Assembly (NCBI RefSeq): GCF_000317285.1 | Contig: NZ_AJLN01000040.1 | Span: 1 to 64,000 of the forward strand | Reading direction: 5' to 3' | Length of the DNA stretch: 64,000 nt | From: Chlorogloeopsis fritschii PCC 6912 | GTDB lineage: Bacteria; Cyanobacteriota; Cyanobacteriia; Cyanobacteriales; Nostocaceae | In this document: one piece after another, positions 7,285 through 17,400 of the stretch | How positions within the stretch are numbered: the stretch's first letter is position 1 | Layout: every line of letters begins with the position of its first letter | The notes under the pieces: generated by a model | The model's database searches: none | What the model was told of the DNA's origin: nothing | Seen by the model: only the letters and a program-made list of their open reading frames with translations | Made by a program: the position numbers and the translations under genes

Positions 7285-8664
7285 ATGTCTGAGCTTTTTA
7301 ACCAATTTACTCGTCGGAAATTTTTGTTAACAGCAAGTCTGTCTGCAAGTGCTGTTTTACTCAAGGGTTGTTTGGGAAATCCACCAGAACCAGGGGGTGG
7401 TAGCGCTCAAACTCAGTCAGCAGTGCAGCCGGTTGCTAATATTAGTCCAGAACAAAAACCAGAAATTACTAAAGTTAAGCTGGGATACGTTCCGATTGTT
7501 GAAGCAGCGCCTTTAATTATTGCTAAAGAAAAAGGCTTTTTTGCGAAGTATGGCATGACTGATGTTGAACTTTCCAAGCAAGCTTCTTGGGGTTCGGCAA
7601 GGGATAATGTTGAAATTGGATCTGCTGGTGGTGGTATTGATGGCGGACAGTGGCAGATGCCAATGCCACATTTAATTACAGAAGGTTTAATTACCAAGGG
7701 CAATCAAAAAATTCCCATGTATGTTTTAGCGCAGTTGAATACTCATGGGAACGGAATTGCGATCGCAAGCAAGCACCAAGGCAAGGGTATTAGTTTGCAA
7801 CTTGCTGGAGCTAAATCTTTATTTAGCCAACTCAAATCAACCAACACACCTTTCACAGCAGCTCAAACATTTCCCGCAGTCAACCAAGATTTTTGGATTC
7901 GCTATTGGTTAGCTGCTGGTGGTATAGATCCAGATGCAGATATAAAGTTGCTGACGGTACCGGCAGCGCAAACAGTCGCCAACATGAAGACAGGAACAAT
8001 GGACGCCTTCAGTACTGGTGACCCTTGGCCTTATCGTATTGTTAAAGACAAAATTGGCTTTTTAGCAGCATTAACAGCAGAAATTTGGAAGAATCATCCT
8101 GAAGAATATCTGGCGATGAGAGCGGATTGGGTTGATAAAAATCCCAAGGCTACCAGAGCACTTTTAAAAGGAATCATGGAAGCGCAGCAATGGTTAGATA
8201 ATTTTGAAAACCGCAAAGAAGCAGCAGAAATTCTCGGTGGACGCAACTATTTTAATCTCCCAGCAGAAATCCTTGCAGGCCCATTTCAAGGCAATTACGA
8301 CATGGGCGAGGGTCGCACAATAAATGATAAATCAATGGCACCTTACTATTGGAAAGACGGAAAAGGTAGCGTTTCTTATCCTTATAAGAGTCATGATTTA
8401 TGGTTTATTACAGAAAGTGTGCGTTGGAATTTCTTGCCAAAAGATTACATAGCCAATAATGGTGCTAAGGCTAAGGAATTAATTAATAAAGTCAACCGTG
8501 AAGATATTTGGAAAGAAGCAGCTAAAGAAGCAGGAATAGCAACTGCTGATATTCCCACAAATACATCTCGTGGTGTGGAAGAATTTTTTGATGGCATCAA
8601 GTTTGATCCAGAAAAACCAGAAGCATACTTAAAGAGCCTCAAAATCAAGAAAGTCAGTGTGTAG
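7285..8664 (+). CDS. cmpA: ABC transporter substrate-binding lipoprotein, CmpA type (bicarbonate)
   Basis: This 459-residue protein is the periplasmic binding component of a nitrate/bicarbonate-class uptake ABC transporter. It begins with a twin-Arg segment (RRKFLLT, residues 10-16) and a lipobox ending at Cys29 (LLKGC), so it is exported and lipid-anchored. Sequence blocks [20 protein letters not shown] and [12 protein letters not shown] are those I associate with CmpA; NrtA has GIDGAH... and CVGEPWN instead. The segment [12 protein letters not shown] has Glu where NrtA carries Lys, consistent with bicarbonate rather than nitrate. It heads the cmpABCD order. CmpA versus NrtA assignment is by remembered family sequences, so moderately sure; the ABC class is certain. 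Confidence 0.85.
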   Translation: MSELFNQFTRRKFLLTASLSASAVLLKGCLGNPPEPGGGSAQTQSAVQPVANISPEQKPEITKVKLGYVPIVEAAPLIIAKEKGFFAKYGMTDVELSKQASWGSARDNVEIGSAGGGIDGGQWQMPMPHLITEGLITKGNQKIPMYVLAQLNTHGNGIAIASKHQGKGISLQLAGAKSLFSQLKSTNTPFTAAQTFPAVNQDFWIRYWLAAGGIDPDADIKLLTVPAAQTVANMKTGTMDAFSTGDPWPYRIVKDKIGFLAALTAEIWKNHPEEYLAMRADWVDKNPKATRALLKGIMEAQQWLDNFENRKEAAEILGGRNYFNLPAEILAGPFQGNYDMGEGRTINDKSMAPYYWKDGKGSVSYPYKSHDLWFITESVRWNFLPKDYIANNGAKAKELINKVNREDIWKEAAKEAGIATADIPTNTSRGVEEFFDGIKFDPEKPEAYLKSLKIKKVSV

Positions 8665-8725
8665 AACCACAACTCACAAGCAATCAACAAACCCCAAAAA
8701 TCACCAGTAGAGGAGAGCAAAATCA

Positions 8726-9568
8726 ATGACAGTAGCCAGCAGACGACGTCCTAACCCTAGTTTTGACAATAGCTTTATATCCCGCTTGCAAAAGCAATTT
8801 CCTGACCTTTTCCCTCCTGTTATTGCGATTATTATATTTCTAGCTGTATGGCAGCTGTTTTCTTGGCTTCCAGGGGCAACCCTACCAGGGCCAATTCAAG
8901 TTGTTCAAGACACTTGGATATTGATTTTATATCCCTTTTATGACAGAGGTGGAATTGACAAGGGTTTATTTTGGCAGATTTTAGCTAGTCTCAAGCGAGT
9001 AGCAATTAGTTACACCTTAGCTGCAATTTTCGGTATTGCTTTGGGCATTTTAATTGGTACTAATAAAACGATGTCCAAAGCGTTAGATCCTCTTTTTCAG
9101 TTATTGCGAACCGTACCTCCCTTGGCTTGGGTTCCTATTTCCCTAGCAGCTTTGCGACAAAATGAACCAGCAGCATTATTTGTAATTTTCATCACTGCAA
9201 TTTGGCCAATTTTAATTAACACTGCTGTAGGGGTAAAAGAAATTCCTCAAGATTACAACAACGTTGCCAAAGTTCTACAACTTTCCAAAAAAGAGTATTT
9301 CTTTAATATTCTTATTCCTGCCGCATTGCCATACATTTTCACAGGCTTGAGAATTGCGATTGGTTTAGCTTGGTTGGCAATTATCGCAGCAGAAATTGTG
9401 ATGTCAGGTATTGTCGGCATTGGCTTTTTCATCTGGGATGCTTATCAAAATAACAACGTCAGCGAAATCATCTTAGCCCTCATTTATATCGGTGCCGTTG
9501 GTTTGCTGTTAGATAAACTGATGGCTTGGATTCAAACATTAATTTTGCCACCTGCAGATCAAAAATAG
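8726..9568 (+). CDS. cmpB: ABC transporter permease, CmpB type
   Basis: A 280-residue inner-membrane permease with about six membrane helices: one at residues 28-50 (VIAIIIFLAVWQLFSWL), a cluster at 90-200, and the last near 240-270. The cytoplasmic EAA-like coupling loop is visible around residues 175-195 (GVKEIPQDYNNVAKVLQLSK). It would form the homodimeric channel for the substrate delivered by the upstream lipoprotein. The ATG has AGGAGAG about nine bases ahead and lies 61 bases after the cmpA stop. A 100-base spacer carrying CTAATGG/CTAATAG heptamers separates it from cmpC. Confidence 0.88.
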   Translation: MTVASRRRPNPSFDNSFISRLQKQFPDLFPPVIAIIIFLAVWQLFSWLPGATLPGPIQVVQDTWILILYPFYDRGGIDKGLFWQILASLKRVAISYTLAAIFGIALGILIGTNKTMSKALDPLFQLLRTVPPLAWVPISLAALRQNEPAALFVIFITAIWPILINTAVGVKEIPQDYNNVAKVLQLSKKEYFFNILIPAALPYIFTGLRIAIGLAWLAIIAAEIVMSGIVGIGFFIWDAYQNNNVSEIILALIYIGAVGLLLDKLMAWIQTLILPPADQK

Positions 9569-9571
9569 TCA

Positions 9572-9600
9572 ATAGCTAATGGCTAATAGCTAATAGTAGA
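9572..9600 (+). repeat. Heptamer STRR in the cmpB-cmpC spacer
   Basis: Three to four CTAATGG/CTAATAG heptamers follow the cmpB stop directly. The unit is the one seen after the double ABC ATPase gene at 39412-39435. It sits inside an operon, so it will be transcribed, and may slightly uncouple cmpC expression. Confidence 0.6.
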
Positions 9601-9669
9601 AGTGCAATTAGCTATTAATTATTAGCAAGTCTTCTTTTCCCACTCCCTATTCACTATTCCCAAAGTGCC

Positions 9670-11673
9670 ATGTCTGTATTTGTTGCAATTGACCAAATTG
9701 ATAAGGTTTTTAATCTCAGCAATGGTGGACAATACATTGCCCTCAAAGGTATTGACTTACAAATTAAAAAAGGCGAATTTATTTCCCTAATTGGTCACTC
9801 CGGTTGTGGTAAATCTACATTATTAAATATGATTGCTGGTTTGGATTTACCAAGTGATGGTTTGGTTACTCTTGAGGGTAAACGTATCACCAAACCAGGG
9901 CCAGACCGAATGGTAGTTTTCCAAAATTATTCGTTGCTGCCTTGGCGAACGGTACGAGAAAATATAGCTTTGGCTGTAGATTCAGTCATGACGCATCTGC
10001 CAGCAAGCGAACGTCGCACCATTGTCGAACAACATATTGATATGGTGGGGTTGCGTCCTCATGCCGAGAAACCTCCAGCAATGTTATCAGGTGGACAAAA
10101 GCAAAGGGTAGCGATCGCCCGCGCTTTAGCAATTCGTCCCAAGTTACTGTTGCTAGATGAGCCATTTGGTGCTTTGGATGCACTAACGCGGGGTAATTTG
10201 CAAGAACAGCTGATGCAAATCTGCGAACAGAACGAAGTCACCGCTGTGATGGTTACCCACGATGTTGATGAAGCAGTGCTGCTTTCCGACAGAATTGTGA
10301 TGCTCACCAACGGCCCAGAATCGAAAATTGGTGGCATTCTAGAAGTAGACATTCCCAGACCTCGCAAGCGGATGGAGGTGGTAGAACATCCCAGTTACTA
10401 CAGCTTGCGCAGCGAGATGATTTACTTCCTCAACCAGCAAAAACGCATCAAAAAAATTCGGGCACGCAAAACCACAATTGTCTCGAAGCACGGTTTGGAA
10501 AAAGTCAATTTGGAAATTGGCTTTGTACCCCTAACTGCCTGCGCTCCCCTGGCAGTAGCAAAAGAGAAAGGCTTTTTCGCCAAGCACGGTTTAGATGATG
10601 TCAACTTGGTGCGCGAAACTAGTTGGCGCGGGATTGTTGATGGCATTGCAGGCGGATATTTAGATGCAGCCCAAATGCCCTCTGGAATGCCGATGTGGCT
10701 AACTTTGGGAGGCAATGAAAATCGACCTCTACCCATTGTTACCTCCCTGACGATGACGCGCAACGGTAACGCTATTACTCTTGCCAAACGCTTTTACGAA
10801 CAAGGGATACAAACTGTCGCCGAATTCAAGCAGTATCTGAAAAGCACCCGCGACAGAGGGCATATTATGGGGGTAGTGCATCCTTCCTCAATGCACAGCT
10901 TGCTGCTTCGTTACTGGCTAGCAGCTGGTGGTGTCGATCCCGATCAAGATGTGGATATTAAAACCATCCCCCCCGCCCAGATGGTAGCTGACTTGCAAGC
11001 TGGGACTATCGATGGTTACTGTGTAGGTGAACCTTGGAATATCCGTGCTGCGGCTGAGAACGTTGGCTTTACAATTGCTACCGATTTAGAGGTTTGGTTG
11101 GGACATCCGGGTAAAGTTCTCGGTGTAAGAGAAGATTGGGCAACAGCTTATCCCAATACCTACATTGCATTGACCAAAGCTTTGTTGGAAGCTTGTTATT
11201 ACTGCTCGTTGCCAGAACATGCTGAGGAAATTCGGGAAATTTTGGCGCGACGGGAATATGTCAGCACCAATATTGAGTATATCCAAATCGAAGATCCAAA
11301 TAATGTCACTTGTGACTTAGATCATCCGATGCAGGAATATGCCCATCACCAATTTTTTGCGGAGTCTGCCATTAACCGCCCCAGCCGTACCGAGCAAATA
11401 TGGATTATGACGCAGTTAGCACGTTGGGGTGAAGTGCCTTTCCCCAGAAATTGGGTGGAAATTGTAGAACGGGTATGTCGAGTCGGTATATTTAGCACCG
11501 CCGCACGAGAATTGGGTATGGATACAAGTTATACTCGTCAGCCAATTAAATTGTTTGATGGTACCGTCTTTAACGCTGACGATCCTATTGCCTATCTCAA
11601 CAGCTTGAAGATTAAGCACGATTTTTCTGTTGCAGAAGTTATTCTCGATGCACCGACAAGACGAGCTGCCTAA
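9670..11673 (+). CDS. cmpC: ABC transporter ATPase fused to a binding-protein domain, CmpC type
   Basis: The 667 residues form two parts. Residues 1 to about 255 are an ABC ATPase with Walker A GHSGCGKSTLL, signature LSGGQKQRVAIARAL, Walker B LLLLDEPFGALDA and switch His in VTHDVDEA. Residues about 275-667 are a CmpA/NrtA-like binding domain (GFVPLTACAPLAVAKEKGFF ... YWLAAGGVDPDQD), without signal peptide, so it faces the cytoplasm. In NrtC the equivalent domain is an inhibitory sensor; a regulatory role is likely here. The C domain has CVGEPWN, closer to the nitrate-type motif than the upstream lipoprotein. It is transcribed with cmpB and cmpD. The start ATG has only a weak ribosome-binding site. 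Confidence 0.85.
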   Translation: MSVFVAIDQIDKVFNLSNGGQYIALKGIDLQIKKGEFISLIGHSGCGKSTLLNMIAGLDLPSDGLVTLEGKRITKPGPDRMVVFQNYSLLPWRTVRENIALAVDSVMTHLPASERRTIVEQHIDMVGLRPHAEKPPAMLSGGQKQRVAIARALAIRPKLLLLDEPFGALDALTRGNLQEQLMQICEQNEVTAVMVTHDVDEAVLLSDRIVMLTNGPESKIGGILEVDIPRPRKRMEVVEHPSYYSLRSEMIYFLNQQKRIKKIRARKTTIVSKHGLEKVNLEIGFVPLTACAPLAVAKEKGFFAKHGLDDVNLVRETSWRGIVDGIAGGYLDAAQMPSGMPMWLTLGGNENRPLPIVTSLTMTRNGNAITLAKRFYEQGIQTVAEFKQYLKSTRDRGHIMGVVHPSSMHSLLLRYWLAAGGVDPDQDVDIKTIPPAQMVADLQAGTIDGYCVGEPWNIRAAAENVGFTIATDLEVWLGHPGKVLGVREDWATAYPNTYIALTKALLEACYYCSLPEHAEEIREILARREYVSTNIEYIQIEDPNNVTCDLDHPMQEYAHHQFFAESAINRPSRTEQIWIMTQLARWGEVPFPRNWVEIVERVCRVGIFSTAARELGMDTSYTRQPIKLFDGTVFNADDPIAYLNSLKIKHDFSVAEVILDAPTRRAA

Positions 11674-11679
11674 TTCCTC

Positions 11680-11822
11680 GTTAAAAAAGAAAGGCAGAAG
11701 GAATAATCAACAGAGGATTGTTAGCACTGAAGCCCCTAGCACGCCAGTCGCCTTAACGGAGCGGAGCCTCCGCACGGCGCTGGCTCCCCTAGTCCCTAGT
11801 CCCTTCTACTTCAAAAATCACC
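11680..11822. repeat. GC-rich dispersed repeat between cmpC and cmpD
   Basis: The spacer contains the string GGAGCGGAGCCTCCGCACGG followed by CGCTGGCTCCCC and a CCCTAGTCCCTAGTCCC run. CCTCCGCACGGCGCTG also occurs ahead of the HlyD-type gene at about 35956-35971. The short open frame over this block is a by-product of the repeat. Its place inside an operon means it is transcribed. Confidence 0.6.
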
Positions 11823-12692
11823 ATGCAAAACCGCAGTTTTAAAGTTACCAACCCAACTATGCAGAGATTAGGAGTGCCTTTAGCCACTGCAACTTCCAAT
11901 CGCAAGCCTTATTTGCAAATTCAAGACGTAACTAAAGTCTATCCAACAAAGAACGGGCCTTTTACTGTTCTGGATGGGGTAAACCTCAATGTTGGTGAAG
12001 GAGAATTTATTTGTGTCATCGGTCACTCTGGCTGTGGTAAATCTACTCTCCTAAATATGGTATCGGGTTTTAACTCTCCCACCTCTGGGCAAGTCTTGCT
12101 AGAGGGAAAACCCATCACTAAACCAGGCCCCGATCGCATGGTTGTGTTTCAAAATTATGCTCTGCTACCTTGGCGGACTGCTTTTGAAAATATCTATTTG
12201 GCTGTAAATGCCGTTCATCCTAGTAAACCAGAGGCAGAAAAGTCGGCGATCGTTCGCGAACACCTAGCAATGGTGGGGCTGGGGGATGCAATGGATAAAA
12301 AGCCCACCCAAATGTCGGGTGGGATGAGACAACGGGTTTCTATTGCCCGCGCTTTGGCAATTCGTCCCAAAGTTCTAATTTTAGATGAGCCTTTTGGGGC
12401 GTTGGATGCAATTACCAAAGAAGAATTACAGGAAGAGTTGCTGAAAATTTGGAACGAAAACCGCTGCACGGTATTGATGATTACTCACGATATCGATGAA
12501 GCGTTGTTTTTGGCAGACAAGTTAGTGATGATGACTAACGGCCCTCATGCCAAAATCGGTGAAGTCATGGAAATTCCTTTCTCCCGTCCACGCGATCGCG
12601 CTCGAATTATGGAAGATCCACAATATTACAAGTTGCGTAATTACGCCCTTGACTTCCTCTTCAACCGCTATGCTCATGATGACGTAGGTTAA
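11823..12692 (+). CDS. cmpD: ABC transporter ATPase, CmpD type
   Basis: A 289-residue single ABC ATPase: Walker A GHSGCGKSTLL, signature MSGGMRQRVSIARAL, Walker B VLILDEPFGALDA and switch His in ITHDIDEA. The N-terminal 25 residues precede the conserved YLQIQDVTKVYP strand. It pairs with the ATPase half of CmpC to make the heterodimeric motor for high-affinity uptake. Length and motif set match NrtD/CmpD. A hairpin follows 18 bases after the stop, so it ends the operon. Confidence 0.87.
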   Translation: MQNRSFKVTNPTMQRLGVPLATATSNRKPYLQIQDVTKVYPTKNGPFTVLDGVNLNVGEGEFICVIGHSGCGKSTLLNMVSGFNSPTSGQVLLEGKPITKPGPDRMVVFQNYALLPWRTAFENIYLAVNAVHPSKPEAEKSAIVREHLAMVGLGDAMDKKPTQMSGGMRQRVSIARALAIRPKVLILDEPFGALDAITKEELQEELLKIWNENRCTVLMITHDIDEALFLADKLVMMTNGPHAKIGEVMEIPFSRPRDRARIMEDPQYYKLRNYALDFLFNRYAHDDVG

Positions 12693-12710
12693 TCATTCGA
12701 GCTCCGTTAG

Positions 12711-12739
12711 ATCCCCGACTTTTTAGAAAAGTCGGGGAT
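12711..12739 (+). terminator. Hairpin terminator after cmpD
   Basis: Perfect 13-base arms ATCCCCGACTTTT and AAAAGTCGGGGAT around a three-base TAG loop, followed by TTGTGTTTTTA. The T tract is imperfect. Because the arms carry A/T ends, the structure could also stop the convergent minus-strand transcript of the next gene. Confidence 0.8.
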
Positions 12740-12770
12740 TTGTGTTTTTAGGGCAAATATGAGCAGTAAA

Positions 12771-13514
12771 CTAACTATCGAATAATTCAAATGAACTCAA
12801 AAAACCGTTTACAGCCTGTGTCGGTGCATTTGTCTTTGGATATTGAACTCCCAAAGTATAAACTTTTCCTTCAATCAAGTATGTTCGTACAGCGATCGCC
12901 TGATTCTTGTTTTCAAAAAGGAATTCCTTACCCGGATATTTGGACAACTTCAGGACATTTTCCTGCTTGAGGCGAAACTGATTTGCAGATGTGATCTTGT
13001 CCTTGATAGCGTTAAAGATTAGCTCTGGGGAATTGCGTTGTGCTTTTGTTAAGTTAGGGGCGTATGCTGCCATATAACGCCCTTGATTAGAGCTAGAAGA
13101 CAGAGTGCGAAAACTTAGTTGCTCGGCTTGAGTATCCAGAATTAGTGTTTCCTGACTCAGAACTCCTGGTGGCATCCAGAATGAGCAGTTACCTTCTCGA
13201 AAGACGACTAGCTGCCAACTCCTGCCTTTTGGATCGATGCTGATGGCTGGATGAGAAGGGCGGTTGAATTGCAACCGATTCTCCGATCGCAATCGCCCTT
13301 CTTCAAAGAAGCTGGCAAAGTCATTTTGTTGAGCAATAATTATTTCTGGATTCGGGATATCTACTTGCATCAGGCGCATCCCGGCATCGAGTTCTGTTAA
13401 TACGTTCAGTGCAGATAGTGCCGCTTGGTTAGTCAATGTTGTTGTCAAAACAACAGCAACACTAAACAAGACGACTATTGTACTGCTTTGAGACTGAGAT
13501 TTATTCACAAGCAA
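12771..13514 (-). CDS. Hypothetical membrane-anchored or secreted protein (247 aa)
   Basis: I do not recognise a named family. Residues about 13-33 (TIVVLFSVAVVLTTTLTN) form a signal anchor or uncleaved signal peptide; the rest would lie outside the cytoplasm. The body has alternating strand-like segments (WQLVVFREGNCSFWMPPGVL, GKEFLFENKNQAIAVRTYLI, GKVYTLGVQYPKT) that resemble the small secreted beta-sandwich proteins of cyanobacteria that carry a PGKEF...R.Y..G...Y.L motif. The last 40 residues (APTQAVNGFLSSFELFDS) are typical for such domains, which also occur after kinases. It is convergent with cmpD and stands alone. Function unknown; that it is real is well supported. Confidence 0.75.
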   Translation of the reverse strand: MLVNKSQSQSSTIVVLFSVAVVLTTTLTNQAALSALNVLTELDAGMRLMQVDIPNPEIIIAQQNDFASFFEEGRLRSENRLQFNRPSHPAISIDPKGRSWQLVVFREGNCSFWMPPGVLSQETLILDTQAEQLSFRTLSSSSNQGRYMAAYAPNLTKAQRNSPELIFNAIKDKITSANQFRLKQENVLKLSKYPGKEFLFENKNQAIAVRTYLIEGKVYTLGVQYPKTNAPTQAVNGFLSSFELFDS

Positions 13515-13692
13515 TTCCAGAAGAAGGATTTAAAAGAACCTCGGATAGAGAGAACAGGGTTGAGGAACGGAGAAAAGCTTGAAGCATTAATGAAGTGATA
13601 GCTTAAAGAAATAAGGAATTAATAAGAAAAAAATATGATATAAGTCAACTATAAGTAATACCGATTCAAAAAATGTTTGCAATACATCTTGA

Positions 13693-13722
13693 TGTAGAGA
13701 CGTGCCATGGCACGTCTCTACA
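13693..13722. repeat. Perfect 30-base palindrome with TGTAGAGACG arms
   Basis: The sequence reads TGTAGAGACGTGC, then CATG at the centre, then the exact reverse complement. The outer arm GTAGAGACG/CGTCTCTAC is shared with a 28-base palindrome at 52850-52877 whose centre is different (CGATATATCG). This fits a small palindromic dispersed element with conserved ends and a variable middle. Confidence 0.85.
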
Positions 13723-13860
13723 ATGTCTATCTGTCGCATTCTTTTTTCAAATTGGTGTAATTGCAGCAAATACTTCATTCTTTGCAACAAATGCTCTTCC
13801 ATTGATAAGAAATGCTTAAATCATTGCAGCAATTATGCCGCTGAATTCATAAGTAGCCTC

Positions 13861-14028
13861 CGTACACCAAAACACATGAAAAAACCCTTTCACCTGTTCC
13901 CCGTTCCCTATTCCCCCAACCCTATTTTCAAGCTAGACGGTCATGTAATAAATCACACAACGCTCGTCATGAAAATCTCTCTTCTCTAGCCCCTAGCCCC
14001 TAGCCCCTAGCCCCTATTTTCAAGCTAG
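13861..14028 (+). repeat. Composite dispersed repeat, copy 1
   Basis: Contains ACACATGAAAAAACCC, a pyrimidine run, TTCCCCCAACCCTATTTTC AAGCTAG, then CATGTAATAAATCACACAAC and ATGAAAATCTCTCTT, ending in four CCCCTAG heptamers. The same blocks recur in the same order, partly, at 43930-44060 and at 63225-63310. It separates two genes and encodes nothing evident. Confidence 0.7.
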
Positions 14029-14029
14029 T

Positions 14030-14407
14030 TCACACCTGCCAGTCCAAAATTTTAGCTACTTGACTCCAAACTGTCATGGGATCAAATGGTTTTGTAATCA
14101 CACCAGCAACCCCCATCTGTGCAAAGCGTTGGCGATCGCTTGGCAATACTTTTGCCGTCAGCAGTACTACTGGTATTGATTGGGTAGCTGTATCAGCTTG
14201 AAGTTGTTCAAAAAACTGAAACCCATCCATATCAGGCATTGATACATCTAAAAGAATCGCATCTAAGCTTTCGTTTTTAACTTTGAGTAATCCTTCTTGC
14301 CCCGATTCAGCCATGATTGCTTGCCAGCCAGCAATCTTTTCCAGAGAAATTTGAACAACTCTGCGAATATCTTTTTCGTCATCTACAACAAGTATACGTT
14401 TAGTCAT
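14030..14407 (-). CDS. Single-domain response regulator (CheY-like receiver)
   Basis: 125 residues forming one receiver domain. The acidic pocket is DDEKD (residues 9-13), the phospho-acceptor Asp lies in ILLDVSMPDMDG, the switch Thr in LLTAK and the Lys in ITKPFDP. There is no output domain, so it should relay phosphate or bind a partner. It is the last gene of operon A, one base after the kinase stop, and is probably phosphorylated by that kinase or exchanges phosphate with the Hpt domain encoded by the first gene. The other single receiver, at the end of operon B, is a close paralogue (same order, similar ending with a Trp). Confidence 0.93.
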   Translation of the reverse strand: MTKRILVVDDEKDIRRVVQISLEKIAGWQAIMAESGQEGLLKVKNESLDAILLDVSMPDMDGFQFFEQLQADTATQSIPVVLLTAKVLPSDRQRFAQMGVAGVITKPFDPMTVWSQVAKILDWQV

Positions 14408-14408
14408 C

Positions 14409-17400
14409 CTATTTCCTAGTAATTGGCAATGTGAAATAAAACGTGCTTCCTTCTCCTACACGGCTCTCTACCCAAATTTTGCCGCCGTGTTGTTTGACAA
14501 TACTTTTGCAGATAGCTAATCCTAGCCCAGTGCCTCCTTTAGAACGCGAATCGGAGACATCCACTTGTTGGAAACGTTCAAAAATAGTTTCGAGCTTGTC
14601 TGAAGGGATGCCACGCCCTTGATCGCGGACAGTAAATAAGATGCAGGGGGAGCGGGAAGACGCGGAGAAATTATCAAAAATCTTCTCCTTGTCCCCTATT
14701 CCCTGTCCCCTATCCCCTGTCACCTGTTCCCTATCCCCTATCCCCTCCTCTGCGCTTAACCAAACAGTACTGCCAGCAGGCGAGAATTTAATAGCGTTGC
14801 TTAACAAATTGATTAGTGTTTGCACGATCGCATCGGGAGCTACCCAGATTTGAATATTTGAAAATTTTACAGAAAGTGTGATATTTGCTTCGTCGGCTAT
14901 TGCCTGTACTGATTCTGTTGCCTGCTTCACCAAATTGGCAACCTCGCACGCTTCCATCACAAGTTTGACTTTGCCTGACTCCAGCCGTTCCAAATCGAGG
15001 ATATCGTTAACAAGACGCATTAGGCGATCGCTGTTGTTGAGTGCAATTTGCAGCAATTCTTTGATTTGTTCAGGATCGTGATCTAAAACACCCGTTTCCA
15101 AAATTCCCAAAGAACCGCGAATTGCCGTTAATGGAGTACGAAGTTCGTGAGAGACAATCGAGACAAACTCATCTTTCATGCGATTAATCTTGTAGCGATC
15201 GCTAATATCCTGAATTTGAGCAATGAAATAAAGGGGTTGTCTTTGTTGATCTCTGACGAGCGATATTTTGAGCAGAACGTGAATCGTATTGCCTGATGAG
15301 TGTAAGTATCGTTTTTCCGCTTGATAGACACGAATTTCACCTGCCAAAATCTGTCGCCGACTTTCCAAATCAGGTTCGAGATCATCAGGATGAGTGATGT
15401 CCGCAAATGTCAGTGCCAGCAGTTCTTCCCCGTTGTAGCCAAGAATTTCACACAAGGAATTGTTCACTTTGAGGAATTGTCCTTTGAGTGACACCAATGC
15501 CATGCCGATTGGTGCATTGTCAAATGCCTTGCGGAACTGTTCTTCGCTACGGCGCAGTGCTTCCTCTGTTTGGCAGTGCTCAGTTAGTTCAATTTGTAAC
15601 TGATTGTAAAAGTTTGCTTGTTGAATTGCGATCGCCAGTTGATCTGCTACTGCTATTGTCAAATCTACTTCAAACTGCTGCCAAGCAGAGGGCGGATCTT
15701 TAACTAAGGTTAGGCTTCCCCATATTTGCTGTTCAACTTTGAGAGGAACTATCAAACAGGCTCCTTGATATGTTTGGGCTATTTCCTCTTCTGAAGCAAC
15801 ATCGTTAATAATTTGGACAATCTCAAATTGCTTGATTTTTGTTGCTATGGGGTTACTTGTATCAGGGATTTCAAAGCCGACGGTGTTTCCTAAGCTCGGA
15901 TCTTGGACATAATCTGCTGCACTCACCCAGATGCCACGCTCTGGTAGATACTGCATAATATTCACCCGCATTACTTGGAGAAGCAAACCCACTTCCGAGA
16001 CTGTGGTTGCAAATATAGTATCCAAATCTAGAGAATTTCTAATTGCTTGCACTACTCGGTTGAGTGTTTGCTCTCGTTGGGCTTGCTGGCGAGTTTGCTG
16101 ATATAGCTGACTTTGCTGGATTGCAATTGCTAATTGGTTGCTGATTTGCTGTAAAAAGTCTGCCTCTGATTGTTGCCACTGCCGATGCTGGGAACAGGCA
16201 TGAACAATCAACAGCCCCCAAACTTTAGTTGATGAGTTTTCTGTTGTTTGCACAATCGGTGCAACTATTTTAGATTTAACTCCAATTTTTTGCATAAATT
16301 CTACGAGACAGGAGCTAAAATCCTCTGCAAACACATCACTAACAATGCGAGGTTGTCCTTGGCAGTAATACTCATAGCATTCCTGAGGAAAACACTCATC
16401 AGGAAAAAGCATTTGCTCGGTAACTGGGTATTCTGGACGTACAGCCTCCTGAATTACCTGCCCTGTGCCATTTCCGTGCAGGCGGAAAATCAATGCTCGA
16501 TCCGATTGGAGTGTTTGCAGCACTTCATTCACGGTTGTAGCTAGAATTTGTTCCAAATCGAGTGATTGACGAATGCGTTGAGTAATTCCTCTGAGCAACT
16601 GCTCTCGTTTAGCCTGTAGCCGTACTGCTTCTTCAGCTTTTTTGCGTTCTGTCAGATCGCGAATTACTACTAAAACCTCATCGACATCCAGCGGCATCAC
16701 TCGCACTTCTTGCCAGAGAGATTGTCCTTGAATTACGAATGGAAACTCGTAAACTTGAATTTCTCCTGTTTGCAGGGCATTTTCGATCGCAGCTATTCTT
16801 CGTTGTGCTACTTGAGGAGAAAGAACAGCTTGCACGTTTAGCCCTACTACTAGGGGTGAGGCAGAGGTGAGAAATGCAGTTGTTGGCTTGACATCTAAAT
16901 AAGTTCCATCTCGGTGCATCCGAATAATTAAATCGGGTAGTGCATTGACAATGGCTCGATTCAAGGCTTCACTTTGACGCAGGGCTTCTTCTGTCCATTT
17001 GCGATCGCTAATGTCAACTGATGTACCAATGAGCTTGATAACTTGTCCTTGGGCATTAAACAAAGGCTCACCTCGATAATCGAGGTAGCGAATTGAACCA
17101 TCAGGTCGTACAATTCGCAAATCTAAGACATAAGGAATTCCTTGGGCGATCGCTTGTTCAAAAAAGTAGTTGAGAATTTCTCGATCCTCAGGATGAACTC
17201 TTTTTAGCAGTTCGGTATAACTTGGTTCCTCTGGAGTGGAATCGAACCCCCAATGATAGAATGTTTCTTCTGACCAAGTCATCTTTTGGCTGTTTAAATC
17301 GAATTCCCAACTACCTACTTGGGCTACACGTTGAGCCATCGTCAAGCGGGCTTCGCTTTGACGCAGAATTTCTTCAATCTGCTTGCGATCGCTAATATCA

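Larger units (their letters stand above)
13515..14029. other. Intergenic region with palindrome and dispersed repeats
   Basis: About 500 bases with no gene I accept. It holds a perfect 30-base palindrome (13693-13722), a CACATGAAAA-type dispersed repeat leading into a pyrimidine STRR (13861-14028), and two copies of CCCTATTTTCAAGCTAG (13920-13936 and 14012-14028). Short open frames here are composed of this repeat DNA. Confidence 0.65.

Noticed and set aside
7285-12692. Reading the operon as nitrate nrtABCD
   Set aside because: The binding lipoprotein carries the [10 protein letters not shown] and [10 protein letters not shown] blocks and Glu in HPEEYL, which I associate with bicarbonate CmpA; nitrate remains the main alternative.
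14694-14752. CRISPR-like regular spacing in the heptamer runs
   Set aside because: Unit is only seven bases with no unique spacers; it is STRR within a coding gene. No CRISPR array or cas gene was seen anywhere.
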